From the NCBI RefSeq assembly GCF_008365375.1, contig NZ_QOKW01000002.1:124001-188000 (forward strand): DNA of 64,000 bases. The letters are read 5' to 3'. The DNA comes from Roseomonas genomospecies 6. GTDB taxonomy: Bacteria > Pseudomonadota > Alphaproteobacteria > Azospirillales > Azospirillaceae. Shown here in pieces: positions 44,896-54,173 of this stretch. A program made the position numbers and the translations under genes. Below the pieces are notes generated by a model. That model saw only the letters and a list, made by a program, of their open reading frames with translations, made no database searches and was not told the DNA's origin. How positions within the stretch are numbered: position 1 is the stretch's first letter; every line of letters begins with the position of its first letter.

Positions 44896-45138
44896 ATGAG
44901 CACGACCACGCCTTTGCGGCCCCATGCGGACGCCACGACGCCGAAGGGTGACGGTCCCACCCCCCTTCCGGAAAGGCCGGACGGGCTTCCCCGCGGCTCC
45001 CGCTTTCCCGCTCCGCGGGTGGAAGCGATCCGAGGTCCGCGGCTGGTCGCCATCTGGGTCGGCCTGGCCGCCGGGGCCTGGGCCGTGGCGGTTGGCGCCG
45101 GGTACGGCCTCTACGTCGTCGTTCAATCTGTTCTGTGA
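44896..45138 (+). CDS. Small membrane protein, hypothetical
   Basis: 80 residues (MSTTTPLRPHADATTPKGDG...). A Pro-rich cytoplasmic stretch leads to one C-terminal membrane helix (LVAIWVGLAAGAWAVAVGAG) and a short tail. The ATG at 44863 would add 11 residues. No ribosome site is obvious at either. Function unknown. The following 195 bases up to the aldolase gene are its likely promoter region. Confidence 0.45.
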   Translation: MSTTTPLRPHADATTPKGDGPTPLPERPDGLPRGSRFPAPRVEAIRGPRLVAIWVGLAAGAWAVAVGAGYGLYVVVQSVL

Positions 45139-45333
45139 CAATATTCGGCTGTGACAAAATTCGGCCCTGCCGCGACGGCTGCATAGCCCTTTGGCGCCGC
45201 CGGACCTGACCTCCCGGATAGGCCCTTTTGCCGCCGCGGAAGGCCGCACTACACCCCTGCCGGCGTTGCAAAGAGGCCCGCGCTGGGCTATGAGGGCCGC
45301 ATTTCCGACAGAAACCCCAAGGGGAAGAGCCAG

Positions 45334-46263
45334 ATGAAGCTCACTCGTCGCGTTAAGGAAATTCTTGCGAACTACGAAAGCGACAACCCCGGCGTCAAGG
45401 CCAACCTTGCCCGCATTCTGATGGAAGGCAAGCTGGGCGGCACCGGCAAGCTGGTCATTCTTCCGGTCGACCAGGGCTTCGAGCACGGCCCGGCGCGCAG
45501 CTTCGCGCCGAACGAGCCGGGATACGACCCGCATTACCATTACCAGCTCGCCATCGACGCGGGCTGCAACGCCTACGCCGCTCCGCTGGGCTCGCTGGAG
45601 GCCGGCGCCGGCACCTTCGCCGGTTCGATCCCGCTGATCCTCAAGATGAACAGCGCCAACAGCCTGTCGCGCCAGAAGGAAAACGCCGATCAGGCGGTGA
45701 CCGCCTCGGTGCAGGACGCGCTTCGGCTGGGCTGCTCGGCCATCGGCTTCACGATCTACCCCGGCTCGGACGCCATGTACGACCAGTACGAGGAGATCCG
45801 CGAGCTGTCGAAGGAGGCCAAGTCGGTCGGCCTTCCCACCGTGCTGTGGTCCTACCCGCGCGGCGGCACCGTCTCCAAGGACGGCGAGCTGGCCATCGAC
45901 GTGATCGGCTACGCCGCCCACATGGCCGCCCTGCTCGGCGCCCACATCATCAAGGTGAAGCTGCCGTCGGCCCATCTGGAGCAGGCGGAGGCCAAGAAGG
46001 TCTACGAGTCCAAGGGCATCCAGATCGCCACCCAGGCCGACCGCGTCCGCCACATCATGCAGTGCGCCTTCAACGGCCGCCGCATCGTGGTCTTCTCCGG
46101 CGGCGCCACCAAGGGCGAGGACGCGGTGTTCGAGGACGCCCGCGCCATCCGCGACGGCGGCGGCAACGGGTCGATCATCGGCCGCAACGCCTTCCAGCGT
46201 CCGCGCGACGAGGCCCTGAAGCTGCTCGACCGGATCATGAAGATCTATCAGGGCAAAGAGTAA
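45334..46263 (+). CDS. Fructose-bisphosphate aldolase, class I (DhnA/FbaB type)
   Basis: 309 residues. Metal-free Schiff-base aldolase: LVILPVDQGFEHGPARSF opening, YAAPLGSLEAGAG, LPTVLWSYPRGG and the Lys region AHIIKVKLPSAH (K207/K209), with VFSGGATKGEDAVFEDARA for phosphate binding. Cleaves FBP to DHAP and G3P. Not the class II enzyme often found beside gapA. thiE follows after 12 bases. Confidence 0.93.
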   Translation: MKLTRRVKEILANYESDNPGVKANLARILMEGKLGGTGKLVILPVDQGFEHGPARSFAPNEPGYDPHYHYQLAIDAGCNAYAAPLGSLEAGAGTFAGSIPLILKMNSANSLSRQKENADQAVTASVQDALRLGCSAIGFTIYPGSDAMYDQYEEIRELSKEAKSVGLPTVLWSYPRGGTVSKDGELAIDVIGYAAHMAALLGAHIIKVKLPSAHLEQAEAKKVYESKGIQIATQADRVRHIMQCAFNGRRIVVFSGGATKGEDAVFEDARAIRDGGGNGSIIGRNAFQRPRDEALKLLDRIMKIYQGKE

Positions 46264-46275
46264 GGATCGCCTCGG

Positions 46276-46923
46276 TTGACCGAAACCGCCTGCCGGCTCT
46301 ACCTCGTGACGCCGCCGGTCCTGGAACCGGCGGCGTTCGCGCCGAAACTGACCGAAGCGCTGGACGCGGGCGATGTCGCCTGCGTCCAGTTGCGTTTGAA
46401 GGACTGCTCCGACGACGCCGTGCGCCGGGCTTGCGACGTTCTGCGCCCGATCGCGCAGGACCGCGGGGTGGCCTTCATCCTGAACGACCATCCCGGGCTG
46501 GCCCGCGAGACCGGCTGCGACGGCGTGCATGTGGGGCAGAAGGACACGCCCTACGCCCAGGCGCGCCGGATCGTCGGCAACGACGCCATCGTCGGGGTGA
46601 CCTGCCACGACAGCCGCCATCTCGCCATGGAAGCGGGCGAGGCCGGGGCGGATTACATCGCCTTCGGCGCCTTCTTTCCCACCACCACCAAGGACGCCGA
46701 ACACAAGGCGGAGTTGGAACTGCTCCAATGGTGGTCGGAGCTGATGGAGGTGCCCTGCGTCGCCATCGGCGGAATCACCCCGGAGAATTGCGGACCGCTG
46801 GTGCGGGCCGGGGCCGATTTCCTGGCCGTGGTCGGCGCCGTGTGGAACCATCCCGACGGGCCGGGCGCCGCCGTGAAGGCGTTCAACGCCGCCATCGCCG
46901 CCGCCGAATCCGCTGGAGAGTGA
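46276..46923 (+). CDS. thiE: Thiamine-phosphate synthase
   Basis: 215 residues. TIM-barrel enzyme joining HMP-PP and thiazole phosphate. Motifs: [46 protein letters not shown] and [28 protein letters not shown]. The only possible start near the conserved N terminus is TTG 46276, with AAGGA ahead of it. No TPP riboswitch is upstream; it is probably co-transcribed with the aldolase. Confidence 0.92.
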   Translation: MTETACRLYLVTPPVLEPAAFAPKLTEALDAGDVACVQLRLKDCSDDAVRRACDVLRPIAQDRGVAFILNDHPGLARETGCDGVHVGQKDTPYAQARRIVGNDAIVGVTCHDSRHLAMEAGEAGADYIAFGAFFPTTTKDAEHKAELELLQWWSELMEVPCVAIGGITPENCGPLVRAGADFLAVVGAVWNHPDGPGAAVKAFNAAIAAAESAGE

Positions 46924-46939
46924 AGGCCGTTTTCCGATC

Positions 46940-47746
46940 ATGGACCTTCTTTCCATCGAGACGCTGACCGCGCTGTTCGCGGTCGGCCTTCTGGCGGGTT
47001 TCGTTGACGCCATCGCCGGGGGCGGCGGGCTTCTGACCCTTCCCGCCCTGCTCTGGGCCGGACTCTCCCCCGCCGAGGCGCTGGCGACGAACAAGCTGCA
47101 ATCGAGCTTCGGGTCCTTCTCCGCCGCCGTGAAGTTCACGCGCGGCGGCGAGGTGAAGCCGCGCGACATGGCCATGATGATCGCCTGCACCTTCGCCGGC
47201 TCCGCCGCGGGCGCCATCATCGTCCAGATGATCGACCCGGGATTCCTGCGCAACGTCATCCCGGCGCTGCTGATCGGCATCGCCATCTGGCTGCTCGTCT
47301 CCCCGAAGGCCGGCGAGATCGACGCGCAGCAGCGCATCGGGGAGCGCGGATTCGCGCTGCTCGCCGGGACGGGCATCGGCTTCTACGACGGCTTTCTCGG
47401 GCCGGGCACGGGCACCTTCTTCGCCATCGCCTTCGTCTCGCTTCTGGGTTTCAACCTGCGCAAGGCGACCGCCCACACCAAGGTGCTGAACTTCACCAGC
47501 AACATCGCCGCGCTGCTGTTCTTCCTGGCCGGCGGCCAGATCGCCTGGGTGGCCGGGCTGCTGATGGGGCTGGGCCAGATGGTCGGCGCGCAGGTCGGCG
47601 CGCACATGGTCATCCGCAACGGGGCCGCCATCGTCCGGCCCATGCTGGTCATCGCCTCCATCGCCATCACGGCGAAGCTGATCTGGACGGACGCCCAGAG
47701 CGTGATCGGCGCCGGCATGGCGATGGTCGCCGACTGGCTCGGCTGA
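46940..47746 (+). CDS. TSUP-family (TauE/SafE, DUF81) transporter
   Basis: 268 residues with about eight membrane helices. Opening VGLLAGFVDAIAGGGGLLTLPALLWAGLSPAEALATNKLQSS is the TSUP signature, repeated in the second half as GIGFYDGFLGPGTGTFFAIAFV and ATAHTKVLNFTSNIAAL. Likely sulfur-compound or organic-anion export; substrate unknown. 16 bases after thiE. Confidence 0.92.
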   Translation: MDLLSIETLTALFAVGLLAGFVDAIAGGGGLLTLPALLWAGLSPAEALATNKLQSSFGSFSAAVKFTRGGEVKPRDMAMMIACTFAGSAAGAIIVQMIDPGFLRNVIPALLIGIAIWLLVSPKAGEIDAQQRIGERGFALLAGTGIGFYDGFLGPGTGTFFAIAFVSLLGFNLRKATAHTKVLNFTSNIAALLFFLAGGQIAWVAGLLMGLGQMVGAQVGAHMVIRNGAAIVRPMLVIASIAITAKLIWTDAQSVIGAGMAMVADWLG

Positions 47747-47923
47747 CCGCCACCCCACACCCTTTCTCCAGCCCGCGGCGAATCGACCGCGGCGCGCATT
47801 CCACCCCCAAAATCCACCTCTGGGCACATAGATTGTTGGCCCAACATTTTTTCCGTTCACCCACTTTACGTTAACGTCAATGTGTGTATCATTGCGTCAA
47901 ATAACGAAATTGGGGAGAAACGC

Positions 47924-49270
47924 ATGTCGAAATGGTCTCTGAAGGGGAATCTGCTCGCCGCCGCCGCGGTTGCCGCCATCGCCGCGCCGCTGCCCGCCGG
48001 GGCCGCCGGCTACCTGCTGAAGGAGCAGAGCGCCTCGGGCCAGGGCACCTCCTTCGCGGGCGCGACCGCCAACGGCATGGGTGACGCCACCGCCCTCTTC
48101 TTCAACCCGGCGGCGCTCGGCGCCGTGGACGGGAATCAGGCGGTCGGCGTGCTGAGCGGCGTGTTCCCGACCTCGAAGACCAGCAACGCCCGCGGCACGC
48201 GCGCCGCGCGGCTCGGCGGCAGCACCATCCTGGGCACCAGCAACCCCGGCGACATCGGCATGGACGCGGTGATTCCCTCGGGCTATCTGGCCTACACGGT
48301 GTCGCCGGACGTCAAGCTGGGCCTTGCCGTCACCGCCCCCTGGGGCCTGTCCACCGACTATCCGGAAAGCTGGACGGGCCGCTACCACGGCATCCACTCC
48401 AGCCTGCTGACCATCAACATCTCCCCCACCGTGTCCTACCGGCTGATGCCGGACCTGACCATCGCCGGCGGTCTGCAGTTCCAGTACGCCAAGGCGCGGC
48501 TGAGCCAGGCCATCGACTTCGGCTCGATCCTGGCGGCCACCGGCGTTCCCATCGCGCCGGGATCGCGCGACGGCGTGGGCGAGGTGAAGGGCGACGACTG
48601 GGGCGTGGGCTTCACCGCCGGCATGCTGTACGAGCCGGTGAAGGGCACCCGCTTCGGCGTCTCCTACCGCTCCTCCGTCTTCCACGAACTGGACGGCGAT
48701 TCGAAGTTCGAGGCGGTGCCCGCCGTTCCGGCGCTCCAGGCCAGTTTCGCCGGTTCGCCGGTGCGGGCGAAGGTCGCCACGCCGGACGTGATCGCCTTCG
48801 GCGCCTACCACGAGCTGACCAGCTCCTTCGCCGTCATGGCCGACGCGCACTGGACCAACTGGTCGCGCTTCAAGGAACTGCGCATCCGCTACCGCAACCC
48901 GCTGCGCACCGATTCGGTGACCGACGAGAACTGGGACGATTCCTGGTTCTTCGCGCTGGGTGCGGCCTACAAGTGGAACGAGAAGCTGACCCTGCGCGCG
49001 GGCGTCGCCTATGACCAGACCCCGGTCAGCGACCAGTACCGCACGCCGCGCATCCCGGACGAGGACCGGTATTGGGTGTCGATCGGCGCCGGCTACCAGT
49101 TCACGGACAGCATCCGGACCGACATCGGCTACAGCCACATCTTCGCCAACAAGGCCAAGATCGACTTGCGCGACAACCTGACGGGCAGCGACGCCTTCCG
49201 CGGCAACCTGTCCGCCGACTACAAGGCCCATGTGGACGTGATCGCGCTCCAGACGAAGATCACGTTCTGA
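47924..49270 (+). CDS. OmpP1/FadL-family outer-membrane transporter
   Basis: 448 residues. Signal peptide to about residue 25 (LPAGAAG), then the FadL N-terminal hatch signature YLLKEQSASGQGTSFAGATANGMGDATALFFNPAALG. Beta-barrel strands follow, with PWGLSTDYPESWTGRYHG, and the terminal VDVIALQTKITF ends on aromatic F for barrel assembly. Probably imports hydrophobic compounds or fatty acids. ATG 47924 is preceded by GGGGAGAAA. Confidence 0.93.
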   Translation: MSKWSLKGNLLAAAAVAAIAAPLPAGAAGYLLKEQSASGQGTSFAGATANGMGDATALFFNPAALGAVDGNQAVGVLSGVFPTSKTSNARGTRAARLGGSTILGTSNPGDIGMDAVIPSGYLAYTVSPDVKLGLAVTAPWGLSTDYPESWTGRYHGIHSSLLTINISPTVSYRLMPDLTIAGGLQFQYAKARLSQAIDFGSILAATGVPIAPGSRDGVGEVKGDDWGVGFTAGMLYEPVKGTRFGVSYRSSVFHELDGDSKFEAVPAVPALQASFAGSPVRAKVATPDVIAFGAYHELTSSFAVMADAHWTNWSRFKELRIRYRNPLRTDSVTDENWDDSWFFALGAAYKWNEKLTLRAGVAYDQTPVSDQYRTPRIPDEDRYWVSIGAGYQFTDSIRTDIGYSHIFANKAKIDLRDNLTGSDAFRGNLSADYKAHVDVIALQTKITF

Positions 49271-49411
49271 TTTTGCCGGTTGGTGGGCGCGGGCGGGCAC
49301 TCCCCATCCGCGTCCCCTACCCGACGCCCATCTTGTCCATCCCGGCTTCCGTGCTAGGCTTTCCCCCAATCGAGCCGCCAATCAAGAACGCGATCCGGGA
49401 GAGAAATCCGC

Positions 49412-50407
49412 ATGGCCGACACCTTCACCGCCTTCGTCATCGAAGACGCCGACGGCAAGCCCAAAGGGGGCTTCAAGCCGTTGAGCCTGACCGACCTGCC
49501 GGACCACGACGTGCTGGTCGAGGTCGCCTTCTCCACCCTGAACTACAAGGACGGCCTCGCCGTCTCCGGCAAGGGCCGGATCGCCCGCAAGCTGCCGATG
49601 GTCGCGGGCATCGACCTCGCCGGGACGGTCGTGGAGTCGCGCTCCGCCGACTGGAAGGCGGGGGACAAGGTGATCGTCAACGGCTGGGGCCTGTCGGAAA
49701 CCCAGTGGGGCGGCTACAGCCGGTTCCAGCGGGTGAAGCCGGAATGGCTGATCCGCCTGCCCGACGCCTTCTCGCCGGAAGAGGCGATGGGAATCGGCAC
49801 CGCCGGCTACACCGCCGCCCTGTGCGTGGACGCGCTGGAGGATTGGGGGACGATCCAGCCCGGCGGGAAGGAGGTGCTGGTCACCGGGGCCGCGGGCGGA
49901 GTCGGCTCCGTCGCGGTGGCCTTGCTCGCCAAGGCCGGCTATCCGGTCACCGCCTCCACCGGACGACCCGAGACTCATGAATACCTGTCCGGCCTGGGCG
50001 CCACCGGATTCATCGACCGCGCCGCCCTGCAGGAAAAGGGTCCGCCGCTTCAGAAGGAGCGCTGGGCTGGCGGCGTCGATTCGGTGGGCGGGATTACACT
50101 GGTCAACGCCCTGTCGCAGACCGTCTGGGGCGGGGCCGTCGCCGCCTGTGGTCTGGCGGGCAGCGCCGACCTTCCGGGCACGGTCCTGCCGCACATCCTG
50201 CGCAGCGTCACGCTGATCGGCGTCGATTCGGTCGCCGCCCCCATCGCGCGGCGCGAGCGCGCCTGGGCACGGCTGGCCCGCGACCTCGACAAGGACCACC
50301 TGAAGGCGATGTACACGGTGGAGCCTATGTCGAACCTGCCGGAGCTTGCCGGGCAGATCCTCGCGGGCCAGGTGCGCGGGCGCGTGGTGATCGACGTCAC
50401 GGCCTGA
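49412..50407 (+). CDS. Acrylyl-CoA reductase / quinone oxidoreductase, YhdH-AcuI type
   Basis: 331 residues. MDR fold without structural zinc. Signatures: VEVAFSTLNYKDGLAVSGKGRIARK, VAGIDLAGTV, the NADPH-binding VLVTGAAGGVGSVAVALLAKAGY, and MYTVEPMSNLPELAGQILAGQVRGRVVIDV. AcuI reduces acryloyl-CoA to propionyl-CoA using NADPH. Convergent with epmA. Confidence 0.9.
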   Translation: MADTFTAFVIEDADGKPKGGFKPLSLTDLPDHDVLVEVAFSTLNYKDGLAVSGKGRIARKLPMVAGIDLAGTVVESRSADWKAGDKVIVNGWGLSETQWGGYSRFQRVKPEWLIRLPDAFSPEEAMGIGTAGYTAALCVDALEDWGTIQPGGKEVLVTGAAGGVGSVAVALLAKAGYPVTASTGRPETHEYLSGLGATGFIDRAALQEKGPPLQKERWAGGVDSVGGITLVNALSQTVWGGAVAACGLAGSADLPGTVLPHILRSVTLIGVDSVAAPIARRERAWARLARDLDKDHLKAMYTVEPMSNLPELAGQILAGQVRGRVVIDVTA

Positions 50408-50432
50408 GGCCGGTTGGTGGCGGTGGCGGGGT

Positions 50433-51485
50433 TCAGCCCCCCGCCACCGGCAGCCACAGCACTTCGCCGATGCTCTCCGCCCCGCTGCACAGCATGACCA
50501 GCCGGTCGAAGCCCAGCGCGATGCCGCTGCATTCCGGCATGCCGTGCTCCAGCGCCGCCAGGAAGTCCTCGTCCACCGGAAAGCGGTCGCCGTAGATCCG
50601 CTCCTTCAGGTCCATGTCGGCCTCGAAGCGGGCGCGCTGGGCGCGGGCGTCGGTCAGTTCGCCGAAGGCGTTGGCGAGTTCCAGGCCGCAGGCGTACAGC
50701 TCGAACCGTTCGGCCAGCCGCGGGTCCTCCGGCTTGGGGCGCGACAGAGCGGCCATGCAAACGGGATAGTCGGTCAGCACGCAGGGCACGCCCTCGCCCA
50801 GATGCGGCTCGATCCGGTCGAACATGATGCGGAAGACGATGTCCTCCCAGCGGTCGCCGTCGTGCGGGTGGATGCCGATGCGCGCCGCGACCGCGGCCAG
50901 CGGAGACGGGTCGGGGTCGTGGGTGCCGTCGAAGGTCTCCAGCAGGTCGATCCCCGCATACTCCCGGAAGGCGTCCTGCACGGTCAGCACCCGCCACTCC
51001 TTGAAGGGGTCGCAGGTCATGCCGCGGAAGGCGAATCGCGTCCGCCCGGCGGCGATGGCGGCCTCGCGCACCAGATCCTCGCAATCGCGGATCAGCGTCC
51101 GGTAGCCCTCCCCCGCCCGGTACCATTCGAGCATGGAGAATTCCGGCGAATGGGTGGCCGACCGCTCGCCGTTCCGGAAGACGTGGGCGATCTGATAGAT
51201 GCGCGGCAGCCCCGCCACCAGCAGCTTCTTCATGGCGAATTCGGGGCTGGTGTGCAGGTGCAGCCTCAGCCGGTCGTCAGGGTGCGGCCCCACCAGCTCC
51301 GTCGCGAAAGCCTGGAGATGCGGCTCCATCCCCGGCGACACCTGGAGCGCCGGGGTGTCCACCTCCAGGAAGGCGTTCTCCTCGAAGAAGCGGCGGACGG
51401 CGCCCAGCACGCGGCCGCGCACGGCGAGGTTCGGACGGCGGCGGGCGAAGCTCTCGGGCGCCCAGGGAGGCGTGACGGGGGGCAT
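50433..51485 (-). CDS. epmA: EF-P lysine aminoacylase-type enzyme (EpmA/GenX)
   Basis: 350 residues. A class II lysyl-tRNA synthetase catalytic domain lacking the N-terminal anticodon-binding domain: motif 1 VLGAVRRFFEENAFLEVDTPAL, motif 2 HVFRNGERSATHSPEFSMLEWYRA, motif 3 GIALGFDRLVMLCSG. In E. coli it attaches beta-lysine to EF-P. The divergent neighbour is efp, which supports the assignment. No epmB (aminomutase) gene is in the window. Start is ATG 51485. Confidence 0.93.
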   Translation of the reverse strand: MPPVTPPWAPESFARRRPNLAVRGRVLGAVRRFFEENAFLEVDTPALQVSPGMEPHLQAFATELVGPHPDDRLRLHLHTSPEFAMKKLLVAGLPRIYQIAHVFRNGERSATHSPEFSMLEWYRAGEGYRTLIRDCEDLVREAAIAAGRTRFAFRGMTCDPFKEWRVLTVQDAFREYAGIDLLETFDGTHDPDPSPLAAVAARIGIHPHDGDRWEDIVFRIMFDRIEPHLGEGVPCVLTDYPVCMAALSRPKPEDPRLAERFELYACGLELANAFGELTDARAQRARFEADMDLKERIYGDRFPVDEDFLAALEHGMPECSGIALGFDRLVMLCSGAESIGEVLWLPVAGG

Positions 51486-51653
51486 GACGGCCTTCACTGA
51501 CGGTGCGATGACGCTGCTTAGCAGAGTGGGAACGGCGGCGAAAACGGACAAAGAAGGCGCAGAACGCCGATTCACCCCCCGCCCGGCGTTGCCACCGGCC
51601 CGGCAAGCTGCTAGGTTCCGCGCCGCCTGTCTTCTGGAGATCACGAGTAAGTC

Positions 51654-52220
51654 ATGAAGGTCAACGCCAACACGATGCGTCCCGGCCATGTGCTGGAGCA
51701 CAACGGGAAGCTCTGGGTCATCACGAAGACCGCTATCGTCCAGCCCGGCAAGGGTGGCGCCTTCATCCAGCTTGAAATGAAGGATGTGCGCACCGGCAAC
51801 AAGTCGACCGAGCGCTTCCGCACCCAGGAGACGGTCGAGCGCGCCCGCCTGGACGAGCACGAGATGACCTTCCTGTTCGCCGAAGGCGACAGCTACACCT
51901 TCATGGACAAGGAAAGCTACGAGCAGACCTCGATCCCCGGTGAGATCATCGGCGACCAGAAGGTGTTCCTGCAGGACGGCATGGAAGTCACCGTGCAGTC
52001 CTTCGAAGGCGCGCCGCTCGGCGTCGAGATCCCCGGCAAGGTCACCCTGCAGATCACCGAAGCCGACCCGGTGGTGAAGGGCCAGACGGCCTCCTCCTCC
52101 TACAAGCCGGCCAAGCTGGAGAACGGCGTGTCGATCCTGGTGCCGCCGCACATCGAGTCGGGCACCCGCGTCGTCGTCGACACCCAGACCGGCGAGTATG
52201 TCGAGCGCGCCAAGGACTGA
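51654..52220 (+). CDS. efp: Elongation factor P
   Basis: 188 residues, three beta domains. The modification loop QPGKGGAF has K33, the residue carrying beta-lysine. C-terminal GVSILVPPHIESGTRVVVDTQTGEYVERA is diagnostic. It relieves stalling at polyproline, relevant to the very Pro-rich TolA and to the Pro-rich lipoprotein encoded nearby. Confidence 0.97.
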   Translation: MKVNANTMRPGHVLEHNGKLWVITKTAIVQPGKGGAFIQLEMKDVRTGNKSTERFRTQETVERARLDEHEMTFLFAEGDSYTFMDKESYEQTSIPGEIIGDQKVFLQDGMEVTVQSFEGAPLGVEIPGKVTLQITEADPVVKGQTASSSYKPAKLENGVSILVPPHIESGTRVVVDTQTGEYVERAKD

Positions 52221-52242
52221 CCGTCCTGACGATTTTTCTGCG

Positions 52243-52284
52243 CACCGGCTCTCGCTCACGGCGGGGGCCGGTGTATTCTTTTTC
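52243..52284 (+). terminator. Terminator after efp
   Basis: CACCGGC/GCCGGTG stem (seven pairs) with a 17-base loop, then TATTCTTTTT, 22 bases after the efp stop. Confidence 0.7.
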
Positions 52285-52311
52285 CGGTTCCGCACGAGAT
52301 AAAGCACGCCC

Positions 52312-53157
52312 ATGGCCACCCGTTCCGCCCTCATCAACGTGATGGTCCGCGCCGCCGAAAAGGCGGCCCGCGGCCTTGTCCGCGACTTCGGCGAGGTCGA
52401 GCACCTCCAGGTCTCGCGCAAGGGCCCGGCGGACTTCGTGTCCGCCGCCGACATGAAGGCGGAAAAGCTGCTGCGCGAAGAGCTGCAGAAGGCCCGCCCG
52501 GACTTCGGCTTCCTCATGGAGGAGACGGGCGCCAGCAAGGGCAGCGACCCGGCCGCCCGCTGGATCGTCGATCCGCTGGACGGCACCACCAACTTCCTGC
52601 ACGGCATCCCGCACTGGGCGATCTCCATCGCCGCGGAAAAGAACGGCGAGATCGTCGCCGGCGTGGTGTACGAGCCGGTGCACGACCAGATGTTCTGGGC
52701 CGAAAAGGGCCAGGGCGCCTTCCTGAACCACCAGCGCCTGCGCGTGTCGGAGCGCCGCAACCTCGCCGACGCGGTGCTTGCCACCGGCATCCCCTTCAAG
52801 GGCCGGGGCGACCATGCCGGCTTCCTGGTGGAGGCCGAGGCCCTCATGAAGGAGGTCGCGGGCATCCGCCGCTTCGGCGCCGCCTCGCTCGACCTCGCCT
52901 ATGTCGCGGCGGGCCGCTTCGACGGCTATTGGGAGCGCGGTCTCGCCCCCTGGGATGCCGCGGCGGGCCAATTGCTGGTGACCGAGGCCGGCGGCTTCGT
53001 CGGTGAGATCGGCGGCGGGCGCAACCCGGTGTTCGGCGGGACCATTCTGGCGGCCAACGCCCATTTCCATCTGCCGATCGCCAAGATCCTGCGCGGTGCG
53101 ACGGAGCGCAAGGTCCGCTCCGCCCCCGCCGGAACGGCGGATGCCGGTCAGGGCTGA
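52312..53157 (+). CDS. suhB: Inositol monophosphatase family protein (SuhB-like)
   Basis: 281 residues. Mg-dependent phosphatase: E70-E71 (MEETG), WIVDPLDGTTNFLHG (84-98) and WDAAAGQLLVTEAGG as the three metal/substrate motifs. DFVSAADMKAE is the usual N-terminal region. SuhB also acts in rRNA antitermination in E. coli. The ATG follows a plain leader with no strong ribosome site. Confidence 0.93.
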   Translation: MATRSALINVMVRAAEKAARGLVRDFGEVEHLQVSRKGPADFVSAADMKAEKLLREELQKARPDFGFLMEETGASKGSDPAARWIVDPLDGTTNFLHGIPHWAISIAAEKNGEIVAGVVYEPVHDQMFWAEKGQGAFLNHQRLRVSERRNLADAVLATGIPFKGRGDHAGFLVEAEALMKEVAGIRRFGAASLDLAYVAAGRFDGYWERGLAPWDAAAGQLLVTEAGGFVGEIGGGRNPVFGGTILAANAHFHLPIAKILRGATERKVRSAPAGTADAGQG

Positions 53158-53335
53158 CCTCCGGCTGGGCCATAAGCCCTTGTTGACGATAGGATAGCGG
53201 GGCCGCGCTTTGGTGGGGAAACTCGCCGCGCGGCCCAAAGGGCGTTGTCGCTACGCCAATCGAAGGGCTATGGTACCAACGCTTTTCCGTGTAACTGGGA
53301 ACAATGCGCTGGTCACCATGAGGATTGTCGGACGC

Positions 53336-54121
53336 ATGAGCCGTTCTCCGAATGCGCCCGCCGGGCGATCGGTATCCCTGCGCGTCCGGACCGCCGCCGC
53401 CGCGGTGCTGTCCCTGGCCGTGACCGCCTGCTCGACGCCCGCTGCCCCGCCTCCACAGTCCGGCGCCTCCGCCCCCGCCCCGGCGGTCACCGCCAACGCG
53501 GGAGCGCTGACGCTGGAGAACGCGCAGCCGCTGCCCATCCCGCCGCGGCCGGACATCTTCCCGCCCCCGGCGCCGCCGGCCCCGCCCGTCTTCAAGGCTC
53601 CGACCATGATGACGGCGCCGGACCTGCCGCGGATCGAGGTCGGAGCCAGCCCGCCCCCGCCGCCGATGCCGGAGGGCGCCCCCCCGGTCCCGGCGTCCGC
53701 GCGGCCGGCCCCCCCTCCGCCGCCTGACCGGACGCAGACCGACCGGACGCAGACCGCCGCCTTGCCGCCACCGTCCCCCGGCACGCCGCAGCCGCCCACC
53801 CTGCCCCGGATGGAGCCGCTGACCGTGCTGTTCGACGGCGCCGCCGCCGACCTGCCGGAGACGGCCCAGGCACGGCTGGACGCCATCGCGGAGCGGATGC
53901 GCGCGAGCGGCCAGTTGCGGCTTCAGATTCGCTCCTACGCCAGCGGCACGCCGGAGACGGCGCGCGAGGCGCGGCAATTGTCGCTGGCCCGCGCTTTGTC
54001 CGTCCGCGAGCGTTTGGGGGCCGCCGGCATCGCCAGCACGCGCGTGGACATCCGCGCCATGGGCATGGAGGCGAGCGGCGGCGCGCCGGACCGGCTGGAC
54101 GTGGAGTTCCTGAACCAGTGA
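53336..54121 (+). CDS. OmpA-domain lipoprotein with Pro-rich linker
   Basis: 261 residues from ATG 53336; ATG 53318 is an alternative. Signal peptide ending LSLAVTAC gives a lipobox with the lipidated Cys near 34. A Pro/Ala/Gln linker (about 40-160, with PPAPPAPPVFKAP) leads to an OmpA-like C-terminal domain (PLTVLFDGAAADLPETAQARL, LRLQIRSYASGTPETAREAR, LARALSVRERLGAAGIASTRVDIRAMG). Likely an outer-membrane lipoprotein that binds peptidoglycan. The MotA-like gene follows after 52 bases. Confidence 0.8.
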   Translation: MSRSPNAPAGRSVSLRVRTAAAAVLSLAVTACSTPAAPPPQSGASAPAPAVTANAGALTLENAQPLPIPPRPDIFPPPAPPAPPVFKAPTMMTAPDLPRIEVGASPPPPPMPEGAPPVPASARPAPPPPPDRTQTDRTQTAALPPPSPGTPQPPTLPRMEPLTVLFDGAAADLPETAQARLDAIAERMRASGQLRLQIRSYASGTPETAREARQLSLARALSVRERLGAAGIASTRVDIRAMGMEASGGAPDRLDVEFLNQ

Positions 54122-54173
54122 GCTGCCCTCTGTAACCCGTACCGCCTGCCCCTTCCCCTGGACGAGAGTGCCC

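Noticed and set aside
46100..46275. TPP riboswitch before thiE
   Set aside because: thiE begins 12 bases after the aldolase gene and no THI-box motif is visible.
43900..47376. Very long minus-strand frame of 1158 codons
   Set aside because: Only its last 114 codons form a HicB-like protein; the rest is antisense to aldolase, thiE and TSUP genes and has low-complexity GC-driven composition.
50410..50450. Terminator between the AcuI-like gene and epmA
   Set aside because: A GGTGGCGGGG/CCCCGCCACC stem exists, but it has no T tract and runs into the epmA stop.
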